Assembly (NCBI GenBank): GCA_038501625.1
Contig: JAZAYU010000222.1
Span: forward strand, 744,001-808,000
Direction: 5' to 3'
Origin: Corbicula japonica
Lineage: Eukaryota; Mollusca; Bivalvia; Venerida; Cyrenidae
DNA: 64,000 nucleotides
The notes beneath the pieces are model-generated. The model saw only the letters and a list, made by a program, of their open reading frames with translations. It did no database searches and was not told where the DNA came from. Made by a program: the position numbers and the translations under genes. Below, one piece after another: positions 10,601 through 23,773 of the stretch (within the stretch, counting starts at the first letter, position 1; the number at the start of each line of letters is the position of its first letter).

Positions 10601-12480
10601 TTTTAAGCAAGAAATTATAATAGTGAAATATGTGTACTGACATCCCAAAGACAGAATGAACACGAAAAATGATATAAAAAGTGATACCCCATCGATGGGA
10701 AAGATTATGCATTTATTTGAAATAAGAAATATATAATTGTTTCCTTCATTGTGAATAACATGTAAAGGAAATCATAGAATTGAGAATCCTACATATTAAG
10801 ATAAAACAAACGAGAGTCATAACATTGCCGAAAGCATTGGAATGTAATGCTAGATAACACACATGTAAAATTGAAGACAATTTCAGAGGAAAATGAATTA
10901 CTATAGCTTATACCATAAATTTCCACCGTATTAAGTTGTATTTAATAACGGACTCGATGGTTTTTTCATGTAGCATATTATTAGAAAAAGGTGCCAGATT
11001 TAAGACATTGGTAAACATATCATTGAGTTCTGGTTGTTAAGGAGCTTGGATAAATGTCCATTAGCTTACAATCCGTTCATATAACATCAGTTTAAACAGA
11101 CAGATGTGTTGTTTTTAATTTTAGGCTTCATCATGGTTTGTCCTTTATATTCACACGTACCTTTACTGTTATTCTGCTTTCTTCAAAACGCGGGAAATTG
11201 TGACGTCACTGACATTTGCATATTCAATCCGTTACTGCGCCTATGATTTCATGTACTCCGAACAAAAATAGTAGCCATCTCTAGCTTAATCGAAAACGTA
11301 AACCTAGTAAACATCTTCACCTTTGGAAAAAATGTAAATTATGCATTATTCCTGAAAAAAATCATAGTCCGTTCCTTGGACCACTGATGGCCTTATTGTC
11401 GACATGTCTCCTGCCACGTACGTGATAGCCGGACACGTACCGCGCTTGCTCGTAGTGCTCATGTTTCGAATACATAGATCTGTAAATCTTACATGTCCAG
11501 TTATTTCTGTACGAGTAATACCCGGTATACTCGTTTTAATATGTAAAATTTTAAACATCTCAATAGTTTACTGTTTACTGTTCACGCTTATATGTTAAAA
11601 TAAAATATTATCGTTATTGTTAATGATAAAAATTATTAAATATTTCGTGAAACAAACAGTTTAGCCGCGGAACAAACGTCCAATATTGAAATGGCTTTAA
11701 AATGACAAAATAAAGAAAATATTTTCACTGTTTTTTGAGCTTCGAATTAGCAGAAAAGAGATATTAAATATTTCAGAATTAATATTTGGCTATTGTAATA
11801 TCCTAACATCGGGAATATCGTTTATATCTCTACCTAAAGGTAACATATCTGTGGCTCGCTAAAGAATCCCTGGCGGCTACAACCCCCAGATAAAATTGGT
11901 TTACTGTTGTCGATTGTGTTCTTAATTAGGGACAGTGCAGTGAAACAGTCAAGTATTCTTTTAGCGATACTAACATGGCAAGAGCCAACTTTAACACGCA
12001 ACAGGAAACTTGGACTACTTTACTTGCTCTGATTACTCTGAAATGCGTAAATCGCCGGTTGCCAGTGCCTCGTTTTGGTTTGATAGCGGTTTCAGAATTG
12101 TGATTTGTAAAACCAGCTTTGCTGGTTAAAAAACTTGAAAATTTGAGAAAGTGCCATTTGTGATCACTTTCGATGTTAATCAGTGGTCGGATATCATCGT
12201 GTGGGTAAAATAATGAAACATGAAATGTAGAGGAAGGCATAACAAGCTGTTGATGAAAGTCTGCATTCATGTATGGTGTAATAGGGTATAATCTGTTATT
12301 ATTACAATTCAACGTCATTTAACTTGACCGTTAGAGGAATAACTTGATTTATTGATACCAATAATTGATATCAATGACTGCTAGAACATACAGTATTTTG
12401 TATAGTAAAAAGTCTTAGCTTCGTTTTGACGCATCACCTCAATCGAATATTTAACTTACTAAGCAGCCAACGTGTACTAG

Positions 12481-12488
12481 TATATAAA
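12481..12488 (+). promoter_or_regulatory. Candidate TATA box of CadA
   Basis: TATATAAA lies 121 bases before the CadA start codon, with the pyrimidine-rich ttcttactcac about 30 bases downstream as a possible initiator. CadB has tatatag at 40128 and ttcttactaac at 40141. The alternative is that transcription starts farther upstream and a 5'UTR intron ends at the conserved tttag at 12556-12560. Confidence 0.4.
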
Positions 12489-12560
12489 GTCCAATTTATA
12501 ACACAACGAATTTCTTACTCACTATAGTTGTTATAACGTAGTTTTTCTATTACAATTTAG

Positions 12561-12684
12561 TGTTCACTGAGCACACAGGCTACATCGAATAGTATAAAGT
12601 GCTACATCATGTCCTCAGCCCCGTTGACCGTCAGTCACAGCTGTCAGATAGCTGTCTTCTCTACGCTGCTCTGTATTGGAACAG
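12561..12684 (+). CDS. CadA exon 1 (5'UTR part and signal peptide)
   Basis: ATG at 12609; 25 codons plus one base, donor acag|gtttgt. The bases before the ATG (from tgttcactgag) match those before the CadB ATG, including tttag at the boundary, so either both have a 5'UTR intron or the promoter region is conserved. Confidence 0.85.
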
Positions 12685-15600
12685 GTTTGTTCGCAACTCC
12701 AAAGATTGATATTTTGTTTTATTTACAGACTTTGTTTTAAGAACCACAATAATGCTATGTATAAATTTGCATTTATTTTATTTACAATGTTTTGCAAATT
12801 TCAACTTTAGTATTGTATAACAGTTGTAAATTCATGTGGCTATGGCTGTTAAAATCTGTTAACAACTTCAAACGGAAAAGAACAGCATATTTAGTTGCAT
12901 AACTTAACCTCGTGGACATTGCAATATCCATTTTGGTTAAGTGTGTAACTAGTTAGCAATGACTTTTATAACGTCAATGCCTACACAGGTCTGGTAATTA
13001 TTCAAGTTGATTGTGTGGAAAAGCGGGCCAAAAGAATGATGAAAAAAAGGTTTTAACCTTTTTTCTTCTTTTTAAAAAAAAGCTCAATGTAAACCTATTT
13101 TAGATTTAATATAAATCGGCTAAAAATATCTTTTCAGAATACTTCTTTACATTTTATATATTTCATTTCTCCTGTGCCTACAGTCAGTTTAAATGTTGTG
13201 GTCATCTAGTAAACCTTTTGTTTTGTTTCAAATTACTATTGCTCAAGCCACATTTTGCTTAAATTTTAAAACGCTGATTTTGCTGAAATAAGTATATGCT
13301 TCACACCTTGTGAGAATGACATGTAGTCATTGTCAAAAGTGGTCAGCATTCAAGTTGATTATGTAGTGATCAAGTTGATCCTACGATAAAAATATGCTGT
13401 AGAAGAACCTTTAAGAAACTTATATTTCATTTACAGTGCTTATATTCTATTAAGCAAACTGATTGATGCCAACTTTAACATTCAATATTACATATATATG
13501 AGCACATAAGTTAACAAGGCTATTTGCACATTTTCACGCTTTTGTATTGTAGTCACTAAAATATTTTTGCGAAAGAGTATTGAATATATGTACGTGATTT
13601 CCATTTACCATTTGTATTTTCAGACTTCAGTTGAAAGAATTCATTTTATGCGACACAATATGTTTTTTATTAATGGAAGTATTTTGTTTCTTAATTTATT
13701 TTTCCTTGTTTAGATCTTAAACCGAAAACTTTTAAAAGTTTATGATATTTTACATGCTGATGTTTCCGTTATAGCAAAATTTACACCACCACAATTAAAC
13801 TGTAGTCAACTGCCAGTTCCTGTACCGTTCCCAGAGCTAGATGATACATTATCCCGAGGTATATTATAACATACACTTAACAACTTTTCTAAGTATACAC
13901 CTGCGTACTGGGGCATTACTGGCTTGATAAGTGACCTATTGCTCTAAAACTTTCAATTAAACATGCAAAAAATACTAACTGATTTATAAGTAAAATATTT
14001 TTCAAAAACACTGACAACTGACTCCTCACAATCATTTCGAGTACTGGCACCCACATTATACAAATTCACATCATTGAATAATGATTATGACCACCAACAT
14101 CGCGAATAACTGCAAGACACATTGATCTGATTGAGCTTATACAGTTCTGAATTACTGAATTTGGAGAATCTTAAGCCCAAACCTGAAGAAGCGAAATTTC
14201 AAGTTGGTGAAGATTGAATAGTTGGTCCCTCACGTTTCGTACCCCTCTGCCAAGATCAGACCATTGTTTTTCTTTTCGATTAAGATCCGGAGTTTTAGCA
14301 CACCATGGACATATTCTTCGGTGTTCACCTCAAGAAAAGGTCTGGTGTTCGCTGAATGATGACACGGTGGACCATCATGCATTAGCTGCATGCACCTATG
14401 TGCATGAAGACAGTAGGAACAAGGACTTGTCGCTGATATTCTTCAGAATTGTAGTTCCCTTGGAATAAAACCGATGCATTTCACTTGTGCATTGACATAC
14501 CAGCCCACAGCATTAAAAATGATCCACCACAATAAAAAAATCCGCTTTAATAATATTTTCGCGATTTAACCGGTTACCGCTGAAGGTGGTAAAACACGTT
14601 ATTAACTGTTTTGTGAATTTGTATTTTGTGGGTGTCAGTACTCTAAATGATTGTTAGCAGTCAGTTGTCTGTCATTTTAAAAAATATTTTACTAATAAAT
14701 CAGTTAGTAATTTTTGCAGGTTTTATTGAAAGTTTTAGAGCAATAGTTCACTTATCAAGCCAGTAATGCCCCAGTACGCAGGTGTATACTTAGAAAAGTT
14801 GTTAAGTGTATTTTAACCTATATCTAGAAGATGATTATATACGTAATCGTACTAGATAAAACCTTGATCAAAACTTTGGAAAAATGCTAGATATAGACCT
14901 GTTTGATACACTGTAATCAAATATGAACGCCAGAGAGACGTGTTAAACGGTGATTTGTTTTGCAGATGAATCTTCTCTTGGTGTATGCTAGTGTATTTGA
15001 ATATTATAAATATATATTGCTTTTTGAGATCAATACAATCAATCGGCAAAAGAAAAGTGGTAAGGAGAGAGAAAGATTATTATTTATTATAATTCAATTT
15101 TCTGCCCGAGCTGGTTTGTATTAATAAAAACTTTGCATTAGAGATATAATAGTATCACAAATAATATCGTTCTTCTTGAAAGGTGATGTCCTTTTTACAT
15201 CAGAGGATAAAATCACGAATATTACAGACTGTGAAGGCAAAGAACTGTTGACTTTTAATGGGTCCATGGTAACTCTAACTGGCTCTATGCATGCGTTGTG
15301 TGTAAGTATTTCTATTTTATTTAACCTTTGTTAACTGACATGTATGGTTTTATGAGCAGTTTGCATCGGGAAAATAATGAGCAGACAGATATTGTTTGCA
15401 ATACAAACTTATATTCACACCACGAATATTCTTGACTTAAGTACAAAAATGACAAAATGTATGGAGTATTAGCTCGAATCCCCATACTTACCTATTAACC
15501 AGTTTCACGACAGACCAAACACTCCAATCTACACTTACTTACTTTTCTAAGTATACACCTTCGTACTGGGGCATTACTGGCTTGATTTTGGGCTATTGCC

Positions 15601-18600
15601 CTACAACTTTTTATAAACCACGCAATGGATACCAACTGATTTATTAGTAAAACATCATCCAAAATGACATAAAACTGACTATTCAAAATCATTTTGAATA
15701 CAAATTCACAAAATCAGTTAATAAAGCGGATGTTCAAGTTAATAAACGAATTACGCGTACATATAAATGAACATTTGGAACCTAGAAATATTCTATTCTT
15801 CTGTTTCTGTTAAATTAAATTCATTTCATTCTAATCCAAATGTTTTACAACTGTTTACAGTCCAACCCACTTTTCGGGCAAATCAGTTTGAATGCATAAA
15901 ATTAAGTCACCTATCTTTTAGTTTTCCAATATGCCTGTTATGTTCTACCTATAATAAATCAGTTAGTTTTTATTGCATTTTTATTGAAAGTTTTAGAGCA
16001 ATGCCAATAGCTCAGTTATCAAGCCAGTAATGCCCCAGTACGCTGGGGTATACTTAGAAAAGTTGTTAAGTGTATTAATTGTACCAGCGTTTACAGTTAA
16101 CTTAAATTATCTTGAATGTTGATGGTATTACTATAGCACTTTCTGTTTGGTTTAAATTTATTTGAAAAATGAATTGATTTAAACGGATGCATTGCCAGTT
16201 TTCCAAAAGCCTTTTTCCATAAATAAAAATATCGTATTTAAGTTACCCATAAAAATGTGTATTATATGTGCATTTCCTATAAAAAAAACGTTGTAAAAAT
16301 AAAAAAAAACTATAACACATTAAATTTTTATAATTACTAGAGTTATTTTATATTGCTACATGTGTTACATTCGTAGAACATTAAAACACTTGCTAATCTT
16401 ATCATTCGTCTACAATCTCAAATTCTTCAAAATGTCTTTATAAAAGACAAAACAGTTTATAGTTTCAACTGTATCATTTAATCCACCTGCTGCTTCACAG
16501 TTTCGGTGAGTTTTGTATTTCGAAAGTCCTGATAGTCGTTTGACACAATGTCTTGCTCACTGGTTATCTATTTTCATTTTCAAAAGTATAATGATTACTA
16601 CACAACACCATAAAATAAAGGGACACACAAATCAAAAAATGTTTTTAAGTATGATATGTATTACTAAAACTTATTTGCAATGGTGGGAGAAATAACAAAT
16701 GTTTTCGACCCGCCAAAAATAAAAAAACACTTAAGTTTTGTAAATCTAATCTCGTCAATTATTAGCTATCTACTTCTGCTATTATTAATGAAGTGCTTAT
16801 CACAGTGGTTTCAAACGATTTCTTGAATAGTATGCAATCAATTTAGTACTACCTTAATTTTTCTCAGATATTTTGATTTAGAAATGGAGAGTTTCAATTT
16901 TATTTGTTTATTTCGCGCACAATATATATCAATTGTTAATCGTCTTTTGAAGTAAAACTTAATAATTCAAAAAATACCATTACAGAAGTGTGTGTAAAGA
17001 AGAATTTCAGAATAGATCAATTAATTTTCATTATAATGTCATTTTAAAACTGAACTCTTAATCGCATTTATTTTATGGTGGACCCATGTGAATTAGTTAT
17101 TAAAACAGTTTGTTTTTTAAGTTGAAGATTCTTTTTTATTAATTATTCATTTGCAAATTTAGCGGCTATGTTGGAAGCGACCTTGAAATCCAACGTAAGT
17201 ACACTATAAAACAGCATAAAATTTCCCGTAGGAAATAGCTTTCAACCTGCTTCAAAAGTTGAATATAATAAGCTTAAAGTGTTCTTTCTTTGCACCCACT
17301 GTATTGAGTCAATCTTTCAAAATTTTGGCAAGGATGACATAATAAGTTGAAAACGAATACCAAACAGTTTGCTTTATAAAAATAAATTGCAAGTATGCTG
17401 ATATGCATACGAGTTATTATGTGTACTTTAAACATTAAAATATCTATTGATTGTCATTTTTAAAATCATTTTAGGTAGAAAGCTTTGTATGCACTTTCAT
17501 ATGCGCAAAGGTAAGATTTTTTATGATGACATCTTATTTATTTAAATATTTAAAAGAAAAAAGTATGTTTCTAAGAATACATATATTATATTTCAGGACA
17601 TATTTCTTTTAACCTTAATGTAAACTAATAAAATAATTTTAGTCATGCAGAAGTAGATTCTTTGTCCGTTCTTAAATTTGGTCAATAGAATCGTCAATAA
17701 TTGCATATCCGGTTTTAAAAATTTTCAGATTTCGTTCGACCATAAAAATAGTAGTATGTTTAGTATGCGTTGCGTACAAAAACTTATTTTTTGTCAAGTC
17801 TAACATGGATTTTGAAAAGTTAGACTTTTTATTAAAGATTCAATCCGTTTAAAACTGCCTGCTTCTTTGTATTTTGTGTATTTCAGCTTAAATAAAAAGT
17901 GTTTTATCAGAAATAGAGCAAGGCTTAGAGCATATGTACTATTTTTCAGATTCATCATTCATATTTCATAGTCTATCGATCATTATTTGCATCCACATGC
18001 CATCTCAAAAAATATTTTCTTCGGCATATTTAATATCTAAACATTTATTTCATTCATTATTAACTAATGGCATTGCTAATTATCTGATTTTCTTGTTTTG
18101 TTCTAGGCAAACAATATGATTATTTTAAACACTTCTATAAAGAGAAATCTACCATACAATGTGAGTTTTGCTAAAGAGGTGTATACCGGATCTGTTCAAG
18201 AGGTAATAGAACATTATATTTTTGTTATCATAACGTGGGGAAAATACTTTCTGCAGGTAGTTATCATGGAATCAAATATATAGGCACATTTTCTTTTGTA
18301 AAATAAACAATTTATAGTGTGAGTTTTGGAAAACTACACACTCTAGAAAACAGTTTTCTTTCAAACGAAAGTATATGAAACGAGTCGCAAAAAGAATAAT
18401 ATCATAATTATATCATGACTATGTATCCTGAATTTGCCAACATTGGAATATCGCATACAATGACTGCGCGCAATGTTTTTGAGAAGCAGTATAACAAATT
18501 CCTTTTATTTATTGCTATACAGTTCCAAAGAATAATAAAAAGGCCACTGTACATTTCTTTGAAATTTTGATTAGATACTTACCGAATGTATACAAATAAT

Positions 18601-21600
18601 GAATTTGAACTTAAAAAAAGATTTGTTATCATGATTTTAATGTTTTTAAGGGCTTTTATCGCTGATACAGTTTGCTCAGAATGAAAATAATATCCAATCT
18701 AAATAATCACATTTTTATTTAAAAAAAACACAACAACAACAAATTCTGCAGCTTATACATTACACATTTGAATGCACTCCCTAACAAGAACTGGGGTCTG
18801 CTGTGAACAAATGTTTGATTGTGCAAAGATTATGAGTGACAATATAAACTATCACATAATTATTATTTAATTATTTAATTAACGTTACTTCTCTATTTAT
18901 CACTTCTCCCGATTTGCAAAATATGTTTCGTGTAAATAAAATGTTCTTTTTCCAAATGTTTTCTTGACTTGGATTTTAACTGTTCGCACACCCATAAAGG
19001 TGTTTCTGTAAAGTTAAGGGTTATATATCTTACCGAAATGTAAAAGTACATCATCTCAACTTAAAAAGGTAGGTAGGGACCTAATGATACGTACATATAT
19101 ATTCTTTTTCTAGTAAACATTAATTGTGACGTAGCAAAAATATTTTGGCATACATATCTCACAACGGACAAGTCGAATTCCTTACATTAGAACTACCAAC
19201 ATAATGAATTTACCACAGGCTACTACATATCGAAAGCTTTTCAAGCATTGTTATGTTGATTTCTCAAAAGTATATGATGGAGTCAATCATTTAAAAAAAA
19301 AAAAAAACAACACACACACACAAAACAACAACACAACAACACGGTTATCTTTAATACGCATTAATGTGGTGTAGACAACATATAGTCATTGAAAATTCAC
19401 ATTTATAGACCTGTATATAATGGCCAGAGAAAGTACCTATTGGTTTTTAGTTTCGTCATGTAAGACTCTTCACACCTTTTCTTCTCGCGGACAAAAACAG
19501 TTCATTCCCTGAAAAGACAAATAAACAACAAGAACAATGTCGAACTGTAGCGATCGTCTAAAATGACAAAATTAAAACTTATAATTCATAAAACGATTTC
19601 TTACAAATCTCTGGTGTCAGTAAGGTCATTGAGTACCCACCATTTTGCTTGTATGTTTTTGCATGAAGCATTGTCTTGTTGATGGGCAGGTTGAAGCTTA
19701 TTCACCAAGACAAATTGTACTTGTCTGTTCATATGAAAATCCTATGCTGCAAATGTTTGGTTGGTGCACCCGAACATCCCAATGGCTAATTGTTTTATCA
19801 CCGACCTTTGAAGGCGGTAGCCACTCAGAATCTTAATGTGTTAATTGTCTGTGTTGTGTTATTTGTTTTTAACTGTATGGAGAGGCTGTTTTTCCGGGTA
19901 TGGCTATTTCTGATATTCATATTTCAAATTTTCATACACAGTCTTCAATTTTACAAACCGTTTAAGTTTAATTCTAAGTTTTACTTTAAAAAGTATCATT
20001 GAAAAAGAAATATAACTTGTTTTTTTACAGATGGCTTCTGAAGATTCTACAGTTAGGCTAAACGCGGACTTAAGTGTAAAGTTTCATAACTGCATCGTTT
20101 CCAATTTTCCGGCAACGACTAGGCAATTTCAACTCTCTCAGGTACTTGAAAATATCGTCATATGATATTTTTGATCCACAGAAGGTAATATTATTTCAAT
20201 TTCTAGCGACTAGATCTTTTTATAATTTGCAAGGAATTTAAACTTACATTCTATTCAATATTTAGTTTATTATGACCTGCTGATATAAAAACAAATTTGC
20301 TAACAACACCTGATGCGATCAGTCATTATGAGTGTCATCATCAAATTTTATTTTAGGTTTGTTGACTCATAGCTTTAAGTTGCATTACACATTTAATACT
20401 AAAGTAAATACTTATACCATTTTTTTTTTTGAATTTCATAGACTGTACCTCCAGTTCCATTTCGGTGGAGAACTGAGACCAATCCAAACAGCTTAGCAGT
20501 TAGTGGAGAAATAGACTACGAGACAAATACATCGTTAACATTTAACGTAATTGTCCGCATATCATATTTGGTATAAAACTTTATTATAATTGTTTAATTG
20601 TTATTTTAAAGTGCAAGCATAGTTTCATATTTTAACGGAAACTTATATCGTATTTTTATACACAATCATTTCTTCAATGAACGAAACAATCACATGTTTA
20701 CTTTAAAAACAAAACAAAACCATATTTCTGTTGTTGTCAGTGTGCTGCTCTATTCGCTTTTGTAATTAAAAATTAGCAGCCTTTTTGTTATATGTTTTAT
20801 CGATGAGGAGATAACAATGTAATCAAAATTAATTTTTAACATTTTAATCAATATTGCATACAATAGGTGGGTTTTATCGTTTGCGTGAAGTATTGATTAC
20901 GGTGGCTGATTGATGCCATTTCTTTTTTTTTTTCGTTTTTTCGCGAAATAACGAAAAACGCCACGCGAAAAGACGAAATAACAAAAAAAACGCCATGCGA
21001 AAAACGCGAAAAGACGAAATAACGGAAGAACACCACACGAAAAAACAAAAAAACGCTATTTTTGCGCGAAATAACAAAAAGTCGCCGTGCAAAAAACGCC
21101 AATTCAACTGTACAAAATAGCCTTCTTTCAAGCTTCGCCTGGCGTTATTTCGTTCTTTCGCTTGGCGTCATGTCGTTATTTCGCTTGGCGTCTTTTCGCT
21201 CGGCGTTAATTCGTTATTTCGCCTGGCGTTTTTTTGGTTGTTTCGCCTGGTGTTTTGTCATTATTTCGCTTTGCGTCTTTTCGTTTTTTCGCCTGGCGTC
21301 TTGTCGTTATTACAACTGGCGTCTTTTCGTTATTTTGCGTGGCGTACTTTCGTTATTTCGTCATTTCGCCCGGCGTTTTTTCGTTATTTCGTCTTTTCGC
21401 GTATCGTTTTTTCGTTATTTCGTCTTTTTCGCGTGGCGTTTTCTCGTTATTTCGCTTTCCGCTTGGAGTCTTTTCGTTTTTTTTTGCTTGGCGTTGTTCA
21501 TTATCTCATTATAAAGACGCCACGCGGAAAGACGAAATTACGAAAAGACGCCACGCAAAAACACGAAATTACGCAAAAACGCAAAGCGAAATAACGAAAA

Positions 21601-23713
21601 GACGCCACGCGAAAAGACAAAAAAACGAAAAGACGCCACGCAAAAAGACGAAATTTCGTAAAAACGCCACGCGAAAAGACGCGTGGCGTTTTTTTTTGTC
21701 TTTTCGCATGGCGTCTTTTCGTTATTTCGTCTTTTCGCTTGGCGCTAATTCGCGGCGAAATAACGAAAAAAAAACGAAATGGCATAAATCAGCCACCATA
21801 TGGAATATTAGACTAAAGGAAAACAACACATTTAATCCTGGTAGGTTAACTTCTCTCGATCATATTTTTCTGTAGGCTCTTTAATTTCCTTGATGAGTAA
21901 TTGGTTTTAAGATGTATTTACCCAAACAGTATGATAACAGGTATTTTGATCAACGTAACCGATGGTAAAATCTACCATTATTTGAAACTGAGTTAAATAT
22001 TTCTACAACAAATTACAGACAGCAGCGTTCTTCTTTTTTTTCGCTTACTAGTAGTGCAAAAATGATGTAATCTTTTGTAGCACATGGCAGGTTCTTATTT
22101 TCTTCTTATAGAGCTTGACTGGTTCTTATTTTCTTTTGTAGGGTTTTACTGGTTCTGATTTTCTTTTGCAGAACTTTTCTAGAACTTGTCTGGTTCTTAT
22201 TTTCTTTTGTAGAACCTGACTGGTTCCTATGAAGCGAAAATTGTGGTTTATGTAACAGATATTGACGACAATGACCCAAAATTTAGTATCCCTGCATCAG
22301 AAAACTATCTACTCAATATATCCGAACATGTAAGTAACAGTCTTTGCGAAAACAGAAAATAACTGCATCGCAGGAAAAGCCCTAGTATTGAAATGATTAC
22401 AGCCCTTTTACAAAACTTGAATGTATGCAAGTGTATGCATTATTTTATAAGATCAATTTTCATAACGCTGAAGTGACAATCTGTTAAGGAATAAAATGAT
22501 CACGGTGGGTAATCCACACTGAACTGTCTAAGATGCACCAATCTCTTTCTTACACTGAAGGTTGCACCAATTTCGTACTTTCAGCGAAAGATGCACTAAA
22601 CTTGCACTTATCCCGAAAAGTACACCCTCGAAAAGTGCATCAGTCTTATACTTAAACAGTAAAATGCACCAGGAATCTATAGTACCAGATTCGTGAATGC
22701 ACAAATCTCGTACTGGTCCCGATAAGTGCACCAATATCAAAAGGTACAACAATCTTGTGCTTACCCGGGAAAGATGTACCAATTTCGCACCTGCCACGAA
22801 ACGCGCCACGGGAAATTCAAGTTATTATAGGGTTTTACTCTTTAACCCAATAATGTTACACTCAGTCGTACTTAAAAATGTAATGTGAACCAAAGGCATT
22901 ATGCCGCTATGTTATCAGTTTGTCTTTCAAACGTTTTAATAATATATTATTTTATTTACTCATGTACGAACTATATGAGATCCATGAAAGAAAGACAGGG
23001 AAAGAAAATAATGATTTAATGAGTTCTATCTAATTAACTAGAAAAGGACAGAACAATGAAGTACTTTCTACATCATATAACAACTCTGAAACTATAGTCA
23101 TATATCGTAAAATGCGTCTGTAACCGACTTGTTGCTCTAAATAGCTCAAATACATATATTAATTCTTACAAGATTGCTGTTGATTTTTTTTTCTGTATGT
23201 TTATCAAAATAACTAAAAAAATATTTTTTTAAAAGACTGCAATTAATTATTTACAATACGGTTTTAGAATGTTAAGTTTATAAGATGAGATTAATTTCTA
23301 CAGGATAATGGTTTAGTAAATCAACCGCTGGAAACATCTCCTCCTATTTTTGCATTTGATCCGGACCGAAGTTTCAACCAGACCATACTCTACAGTATTC
23401 GAGGTGAGGTAGTTACCATAACTTAAACTGACAAAATGAAATACTAGTAAATCTTATTAGAATTCCAAGTGATTCCAATTATGAGAATTTGAGTTAAATT
23501 ACAAATGAATAATGGTGACGGGTAAAGGAGGTAGCTTAGTTTCATTGAAATCAGACCATATTTATCATTACGTTATATTGCGATCACAGAGGGTCAAGTC
23601 AGAATGGAACTGCACTGCACGAAACGCGTGGCTTTTAAGCATGTAAGGTTTAATTTTTAAAGGAGTAATTTGTAGCTATGTATGCAAATATCCTCACTGA
23701 CGTCTTTTACATT

Positions 23714-23773
<60 letters not shown>

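Larger units (their letters stand above)
6590..12480. other. Spacer between U2 and CadA
   Basis: About 6 kb. Apart from the R1, R2, TTAA and family B elements listed separately I see no gene. A 130-codon minus-strand frame at 11926-12318 has no recognisable feature and is not called as a gene. Confidence 0.55.

Noticed and set aside
11926..12318. 130-codon minus-strand frame upstream of CadA
   Set aside because: No domain, signal peptide, splice context or paralogue; it ends next to the CadA promoter and could be chance. Expression data would be needed.
14214..14468. 84-codon frame inside the TA-flanked element
   Set aside because: No transposase motif and no resemblance to a known protein.
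21062..21875. Several long open frames (118-213 codons) on both strands with repeated FRYFVFS-like text
   Set aside because: They come from the foldback minisatellite, whose unit lacks stops in several frames; no start, splice or domain evidence.
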